Made by a program: the position numbers and the translations under genes. From Mycobacterium sp. DL99 (GTDB taxonomy: Bacteria; Actinomycetota; Actinomycetes; Mycobacteriales; Mycobacteriaceae), in the NCBI RefSeq assembly GCF_004762045.1, contig NZ_SJOM01000007.1, forward strand, positions 4,760,874 to 4,824,873: a DNA stretch of 64,000 bases. The letters are read 5' to 3'. Under the pieces are notes generated by a model. The model searched no databases and was not told the origin of the DNA. It was given only the letters and a program-made list of their open reading frames with translations. This document shows positions 59,640 to 64,000 of the stretch, in pieces. The stretch's first letter is position 1, and each line of letters starts with the position of its first letter.

Positions 59640-60884
59640 ATGACGAACACCAAGCGCGGCCCATTGCTGCTGATCCTGTTCGCCGCGTTGATGGCCGGCG
59701 CGGGCAACGGCATCACGATTGTCGCATTCCCGTGGCTGGTGTTGCAGCGCAACGGATCCGCGCTCGATGCGTCGATCGTCGCGATGGCCGGGACGTTGCC
59801 CCTGTTGGTGGCCACCCTGATCGCCGGGGCCGCCGTCGACTATCTGGGCCGCCGGCGGGTCTCGATGATCTCCGATCTGCTCTCGGCCCTGTCGGTCGCG
59901 GCGGTTCCGATGCTGGCCCTGATATTCGGGGTGGACGCGGTCAATGTCGCGGTGCTGGCCGCCCTGGCCGCGCTCGGCGCGTTCTTCGACCCGGCCGGGA
60001 TGACCGCGCGCGAGACCATGTTGCCCGAGGCGGCGGGCCGGGCCGGGTGGACGCTGGACCACGCGAACAGCGTGTACGAGGCGGTGTTCAACCTGGCCTA
60101 CATCGTCGGCCCGGGCATCGGCGGTCTGCTGATCGCCACCCTCGGCGGGATCAACACCATGTGGGTGACCGCCGGGGCGTTCTGCTGTTCGATCCTGGCC
60201 ATCTCGGTGCTACGACTGGAAGGCGCGGGCACCCCGGACCGCTCGATGCTGACCGAGGGCGTGCTCGCGGGCATCGTCGAAGGGCTGCGATTCGTCTGGA
60301 ACACACCGGTATTGCGCACGCTGGCGATCGTCGACCTGGTGGCCACCGGCCTCTACATGCCGATGGAATCCGTGTTGTTCCCGAAGTACTTCACCGACCG
60401 CAACGAGCCCACCGAACTGGGCTGGGTGCTGATGGCGTTGAGCATCGGCGGGCTGCTGGGCGCACTCGGCTACGCGGTGCTGTCGAAGTACATGAGCCGA
60501 CGGGCCACCATGCTGACCGCGGTGATCACGCTCGGTGTGGCGATGACGGTGATCGCGTTCCTGCCGCCGCTTCCACTGATCCTGGTGCTGTGCGGGATCG
60601 TCGGGTTCGTATACGGCCCGATTGCGCCCATCTACAACTACGTCATGCAGACCACCGCACCGCAGCACCTGCGCGGCCGGGTGGTCGGGGTGATGGGTTC
60701 ACTGGCCTACGCCGCAGGCCCGCTCGGGCTGATCCTGGCCGGGCCGCTGGCCGACGCCGCCGGCCTGCACGCGACGTTCCTGGCCCTGTCCCTGCCGATG
60801 CTGCTGCTCGGCCTGGTCGCGCTGTTCCTGACCGCGCTACGCGAGCTGGACCGGCCGTCCAAACAGGAACACGATTCGACGTAA
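59640..60884 (+). CDS. tap: Tap-family multidrug efflux MFS transporter
   Basis: The 414-residue MFS transporter has 12 helices and is very close to M. tuberculosis Rv1258c (Tap), for example GPLLLILFAALMAGAGNGIT and the MFS motif DYLGRRRVS. Tap exports tetracycline and other drugs in mycobacteria. In some species tap is WhiB7-dependent; this cannot be shown here. Its stop forms part of the next gene's -10 box. Confidence 0.9.
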   Translation: MTNTKRGPLLLILFAALMAGAGNGITIVAFPWLVLQRNGSALDASIVAMAGTLPLLVATLIAGAAVDYLGRRRVSMISDLLSALSVAAVPMLALIFGVDAVNVAVLAALAALGAFFDPAGMTARETMLPEAAGRAGWTLDHANSVYEAVFNLAYIVGPGIGGLLIATLGGINTMWVTAGAFCCSILAISVLRLEGAGTPDRSMLTEGVLAGIVEGLRFVWNTPVLRTLAIVDLVATGLYMPMESVLFPKYFTDRNEPTELGWVLMALSIGGLLGALGYAVLSKYMSRRATMLTAVITLGVAMTVIAFLPPLPLILVLCGIVGFVYGPIAPIYNYVMQTTAPQHLRGRVVGVMGSLAYAAGPLGLILAGPLADAAGLHATFLALSLPMLLLGLVALFLTALRELDRPSKQEHDST

Positions 60885-60887
60885 CCT
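60882..60887 (+). promoter_or_regulatory. Leaderless-type -10 box for the DUF4262 gene
   Basis: TAACCT lies 6 bp before the GTG at 60894; its first three bases are the tap stop codon. Confidence 0.5.
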
Positions 60888-60893
60888 CTTCGG

Positions 60894-61433
60894 GTGAGCG
60901 ACGACTCGTGCCTCTGCCTTCTGTGCGCACCCCCGGCCGACGGCCCCGCCTGGGAGGAACGCGACGACCGCATCAGCGCGAGCGTGACCGATCACGGCTG
61001 GCACGTGATGGGCGTCGGCGCCGGGGGCGAGGCCCCTGCCGACTGGGCGTACTCGATCGGCCTGTGGCACACCCTGCGCAGTCCGGAGGTCTGCCTGTTC
61101 GGCCTACGGATCGAAACGATGATGACGATCGTCAATGTCGCGGGACAGGAAGTCCGCGACGGCCGTCCACTGGAACCCGACCAGGAACGTGACGACATCC
61201 TCGACGACTATTCGGTTGCCGTCCGGGAGGTACACCCCAGTTGGTACCGGGACTTCTTCGGTGCCGGGATCGACTTCCACCAAGCATGGTTTCCGGTCGT
61301 ACAGATGTTCTGGCCCGACCGGGACGGCAGATTCCCCTGGGACGAGCAGGCGCAGGAATACTGCCGGGCCAGCCAGCCGCTGTTATGGATCCCGAAAGAG
61401 GAGACCAGCGGACCGTGGGCTGAGCTCGACTAG
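60894..61433 (+). CDS. DUF4262-family protein
   Basis: The 179-residue protein is a DUF4262 member: an N-terminal Cys-rich start (CLCLLCAPP), AYSIGLWHTLRSPEVCLFGLR and a W-rich second half (HPSWYRDFFGAGIDFHQAWF). DUF4262 has no assigned activity. The start is GTG 60894. The stop interlocks with that of the convergent HxlR gene through CTAG (61430-61433). Confidence 0.75.
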   Translation: MSDDSCLCLLCAPPADGPAWEERDDRISASVTDHGWHVMGVGAGGEAPADWAYSIGLWHTLRSPEVCLFGLRIETMMTIVNVAGQEVRDGRPLEPDQERDDILDDYSVAVREVHPSWYRDFFGAGIDFHQAWFPVVQMFWPDRDGRFPWDEQAQEYCRASQPLLWIPKEETSGPWAELD

Positions 61434-62080
61434 CTCCTGATCCGTGGCGGGGCAAAGACTCTCGCCAACTGCCTGACCGCGGCGGGATCTCCGTCGATCA
61501 CCAGGCTGCCATCGGCTAACAGGGCGGGCACCTGCGCCGGGTCCATCGCCGCACCCAACACCTCGGCCTCGCCCATGAGTGTCACGTCAGCCGCCGTCCC
61601 GTCCTCACACGCGTCGATGCGGTCCGGCCCGATCTCGACGGTCGCCTGCCCCTCGGGCGTCACCAGACACACGGTGACCGGTGGCCCGTCACGGTCCGCA
61701 CTGACGAAGGCACGCACCGCGCGGATCAGCCACTCGGGACGCGCCGCATCCCCGGGTGTGCGGGTCTCGATCAGATGCCGGCCCCACCGGGAGTAGGCGT
61801 TGATCACCTCCTCGAGCGCCCGGCCGTCGTCGGTGAGCTCGTACACCGCGGTGGACGCGGGCTTGGGCAGCATCCGCTTGCGCGCCAGCCCGTTCGCCTC
61901 CAGGTCGCGCAGCCGCCCGGCCAGCATGTCGGTGGAGATCGGGGCCAGCGAGCTCAGTAGATCCCCGTACCGCAGCGGGCCTTCCAGCAGGTCCCTGACC
62001 ACCAGCAGGGTCCAGCGATCGCCAACCATGTCGAGGCTCTTCGCCAGTGCGCAGTGCTGCCCGTAGGACCGTGACGCCAT
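61430..62080 (-). CDS. HxlR-family regulator with C-terminal extension
   Basis: The 216-residue protein has an HxlR winged helix-turn-helix (about 1-100; CALAKSLDMVGDRWTLLVVRDLLEG and ELTDDGRALEEVI) and a C-terminal SCP2-like region. It may bind a small ligand with the second domain. It is divergent from a MDMPI-like gene, and a 19-bp perfect palindrome lies between them. TATTCT stands 6 bp above the ATG. Autoregulation and control of the partner are likely. Confidence 0.82.
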   Translation of the reverse strand: MASRSYGQHCALAKSLDMVGDRWTLLVVRDLLEGPLRYGDLLSSLAPISTDMLAGRLRDLEANGLARKRMLPKPASTAVYELTDDGRALEEVINAYSRWGRHLIETRTPGDAARPEWLIRAVRAFVSADRDGPPVTVCLVTPEGQATVEIGPDRIDACEDGTAADVTLMGEAEVLGAAMDPAQVPALLADGSLVIDGDPAAVRQLARVFAPPRIRS

Positions 62081-62086
62081 ACGCCC

Positions 62087-62092
62087 AGAATA
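62087..62092 (-). promoter_or_regulatory. Leaderless-type -10 box for the HxlR gene
   Basis: TATTCT on the minus strand lies 6 bp before the ATG at 62080. It is 4 bp from the palindrome at 62097. Confidence 0.55.
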
Positions 62093-62096
62093 GCTG

Positions 62097-62115
62097 AAGT
62101 TGGAATTTCCAACTT
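62097..62115. promoter_or_regulatory. Palindrome in the HxlR divergent promoter
   Basis: AAGTTGGAA-T-TTCCAACTT is a perfect 19-bp palindrome, adjacent to both divergent genes' promoters. It is a strong candidate HxlR operator. Confidence 0.75.
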
Positions 62116-62144
62116 GCTACTTGTTTTTTCCAAGTCGGTGGGCC

Positions 62145-62150
62145 TACCGT
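62145..62150 (+). promoter_or_regulatory. Leaderless-type -10 box for the MDMPI-like gene
   Basis: TACCGT lies 6 bp before the ATG at 62157. Confidence 0.55.
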
Positions 62151-62156
62151 GACGAC

Positions 62157-62846
62157 ATGACCCTCGACCATCTGCTCACCGCCGCCACCGACGAGGCCCT
62201 GGCCTTCGCCGACCTGCTCGAAAGCCTCGACGCGGACCAGCGCCGCTGCCCCACCCCATGCGCGGGGTGGACAATCGACGACCTGGCCGACCACGTGGCC
62301 GTCGTCTGTTTCCGCGACGCCGAGGCCTACCACCGCGCACGGGCCCAAATCGCCACGCCGCCAGGAGAACTCACGCTGGCCAACCCCGACTTACCGGCGG
62401 CCATCCGGCTGGCGGTCGGACATCTGCAGACCGCGTTCGACCAGGCACCCAGTCAGTGGCCGGTGATACCGGCCCCGTTCGGCGACTTCCCGGTGGCCGC
62501 CGCGCTCCGCTCGCTGATCCTGGAATTCGGGGTACACCTCGACGACCTGAGAGTGGCCACCGGCGACCGGCACTCGACGTTCTCCCCCGCCACCATCGAA
62601 GCGATCCTCGGATTCGGTGAGCTGTTCCTGCTACGCCAAGCCCAGCCGCTGGAGAGCGGGCCCGTCACCTTGAGGCTGACCGCGCCGTCGAAGTCGATGG
62701 CGATCACCTGGACCGGGACGAACTGGGTCCAGGGCCCAGGGGCCGACGAGCATCGCGTCGACGGCTCCGACGACGGGATCGCCCGCCTCATGCTGCGCCG
62801 GGCAGAGGCCGACGACCTGGTGGGCGCAGCGATTCGCCCACTCTGA
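62157..62846 (+). CDS. MDMPI/DinB-like N-terminal domain protein
   Basis: The 229-residue protein has the mycothiol-dependent maleylpyruvate isomerase-like N-terminal helix bundle (CPTPCAGWTIDDLADHV) and a C-terminal domain (SMAITWTGTNWVQGPGADEH). Members of this TIGR03086-type family use mycothiol or metal; this one is not assigned. It is controlled by the adjacent HxlR regulator, judged from the divergent layout. Confidence 0.75.
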   Translation: MTLDHLLTAATDEALAFADLLESLDADQRRCPTPCAGWTIDDLADHVAVVCFRDAEAYHRARAQIATPPGELTLANPDLPAAIRLAVGHLQTAFDQAPSQWPVIPAPFGDFPVAAALRSLILEFGVHLDDLRVATGDRHSTFSPATIEAILGFGELFLLRQAQPLESGPVTLRLTAPSKSMAITWTGTNWVQGPGADEHRVDGSDDGIARLMLRRAEADDLVGAAIRPL

Positions 62847-62857
62847 GACGGCCCTTC

Positions 62858-62863
62858 TAGCAT
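62858..62863 (+). promoter_or_regulatory. Leaderless-type -10 box for the FAD oxidase
   Basis: TAGCAT lies 6 bp before the GTG at 62870. Confidence 0.5.
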
Positions 62864-62869
62864 CGAAGC

Positions 62870-64000
62870 GTGAATGCCGCCGCGCTGCCTATGCTGATCA
62901 GCGAACTCCCCGAGGGTGTCGTCGTCACCGACCCCGACATCCTGGCCTCCTATCGCCAGGACCGGGCTGCCGATCCGACTGCGGGCACACCGCTGGCGGT
63001 GGTCCGGCCCACCCGCACCGAGGAGGTGCAGGCCGTGCTGCGCTGGGCCAGCGCGCACCAGGTGGCGGTCGTGCCGCGCGGCGCGGGCACCGGGTTGTCC
63101 GGCGGCGCGACGGCACTCGACGGCGGCATCGTGTTGTCCACCGAGAAGATGCGGGACATCACCGTCGACCCGGTCACCCGCACCGCCGTCGTCCAACCCG
63201 GGCTGCTCAACGCCGAGGTGAAGAAAGCCGTTGCCGCACAGGGCCTCTGGTACCCACCCGACCCGTCGTCCTTCGAGATCTGCAGCATCGGCGGCAATGT
63301 CGCCACCAACGCGGGCGGGCTGTGCTGCGTCAAGTACGGCGTGACCACCGACTACATTCTGGGCCTGCAGGTCGTGCTGGCCGACGGCACTGCGGTGCGC
63401 CTGGGCGGCCCGAGGTTGAAAGACGTTGCCGGACTGAGCCTGACCAAACTGTTCGTCGGCAGCGAGGGCACCCTCGGCGTGGTCACCGAGGCTACGCTGC
63501 GGCTGCTACCCCCGCAGCACTCCCCCTGCACCGTGGTGGCCACCTTCGATTCCGTGGAAGCCGCGTCGAACTCAGTCGTGACGATCACCGGCAAGATCCG
63601 GCCGTCCATGCTGGAGTTCATGGACTCGGTTGCCATCAACGCCGTCGAGGACAAGCTCAAGATGGGGCTGGACCGCAACGCCGCGGCGATGATGGTGGCG
63701 GCCTCAGACGATCGGGGTGCCGCAGGCGCCGACGACGCCGAATTCATGGCACAGGTGTTCACCGAATGCGGTGCCACCGAAGTGTTTTCCACCTCCGACC
63801 CGGACGAGGGCGAGGCCTTCGTCGCGGCCCGCCGGTTCGCCATCCCGGCCGTGGAGGCCAAGGGGTCACTACTCCTGGAGGACGTCGGGGTGCCGCTGCC
63901 CGCACTGGCCGAACTGGTGAGCGGAGTGGCGGCGATCGCGGCCCATCGGGACCTGCTGATCTCGGTGATCGCCCATGCGGGTGACGGCAACACCCACCCG
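62870..64000 (+). CDS. FAD-linked oxidase (GlcD-like), truncated by window end
   Basis: The open reading frame runs 377 codons to the last base of the window, so the 3' end is missing. It has the FAD-binding PCMH motif PRGAGTGLSGGATA, VGSEGTLGVVTEATLR, and the FAD-linked C-terminal domain ending HAGDGNTHP. It resembles glycolate/lactate dehydrogenase GlcD and, in position beside tap, Rv1257c. Substrate is not assigned. Confidence 0.85.
   Translation, partial: MNAAALPMLISELPEGVVVTDPDILASYRQDRAADPTAGTPLAVVRPTRTEEVQAVLRWASAHQVAVVPRGAGTGLSGGATALDGGIVLSTEKMRDITVDPVTRTAVVQPGLLNAEVKKAVAAQGLWYPPDPSSFEICSIGGNVATNAGGLCCVKYGVTTDYILGLQVVLADGTAVRLGGPRLKDVAGLSLTKLFVGSEGTLGVVTEATLRLLPPQHSPCTVVATFDSVEAASNSVVTITGKIRPSMLEFMDSVAINAVEDKLKMGLDRNAAAMMVAASDDRGAAGADDAEFMAQVFTECGATEVFSTSDPDEGEAFVAARRFAIPAVEAKGSLLLEDVGVPLPALAELVSGVAAIAAHRDLLISVIAHAGDGNTHP

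Overview
The window looks like chromosomal DNA of a Mycobacterium, probably an environmental Mycolicibacterium-type species. It is high-GC and gene-dense, with 4-bp ATGA/GTGA gene overlaps and many leaderless-type starts. It carries several recognisable mycobacterial blocks: trcRS-like; oppBCD/oppA; an Rv1277/Rv1278-type SbcDC-like pair; a SixA-like phosphatase with lprC/lprB; an Rv1273c/Rv1272c-type ABC pair; an lpqS-cysK2-MFS copper operon; an Rv1264-type adenylyl cyclase; and HIT, Ddn-like, udgB, tap and Rv1257c-like genes. M. tuberculosis names are from memory of those proteins, not from a search. No tRNA, rRNA, CRISPR array, intact insertion sequence or replication origin was seen. No gene-free stretch exceeds 300 bp, and nothing recognisable was seen in bases 1-71.

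Layout. 0.07-5.8 kb: a GT-C glycosyltransferase, a TrcS/TrcR-like two-component pair, a small secreted protein and three tandem paralogous small exported proteins. 5.9-13.7 kb: an oligopeptide ABC importer whose binding protein is separated from the permease/ATPase genes by an inverted DoxX-like membrane gene. 13.4-19.3 kb: a divergent TetR-controlled unit with two paralogous membrane proteins, cytochrome oxidase subunit III- and IV-like proteins without a catalytic subunit, a hydrolase and a small protein on one side; TetR and a DszC-type flavin monooxygenase on the other. 19.4-32.8 kb: SbcCD-like repair proteins, a SixA-like phosphatase, lipoproteins LprC/LprB, a heterodimeric ABC transporter, a molybdopterin oxidoreductase and an alcohol dehydrogenase. 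32.9-42.6 kb: a copper-homeostasis island (MFS, CysK2, LpqS, Cu-ATPase, His-rich anchored protein, CopZ, a CsoR/RicR-type operator, a two-component system and a Met/His-rich DUF305 lipoprotein).

42.6-50.4 kb: an adenylyl cyclase, a GAF regulator, and an acetoin/butanediol-type SDR and dehydrogenase divergent from an NTF2-FMO fusion, then a polysaccharide deacetylase, a Mug-like glycosylase and an L7/L12-like protein. 50.4-64 kb: a large cyclase-AAA ATPase, a PknH-type sensor-domain protein, an internally deleted 13E12/HNH gene under an SOS box, a CDGP protein, AraC, VOC, HIT, Ddn-like, LLM, UdgB, Tap efflux, DUF4262, HxlR with its palindrome, a DinB/MDMPI protein and a truncated FAD-linked oxidase at the right edge.

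Two architectural features recur. Twelve genes have a TANNNT hexamer 6-7 bp before an ATG or GTG, the spacing expected for leaderless mRNAs. Seven of twelve convergent pairs overlap by exactly 4 bp through interleaved stop codons. The copper island is the most coherent multi-gene system, and the regulatory DNA around it makes a specific, testable prediction. The TetR-governed oxidase-subunit operon without a catalytic subunit is the least explained.
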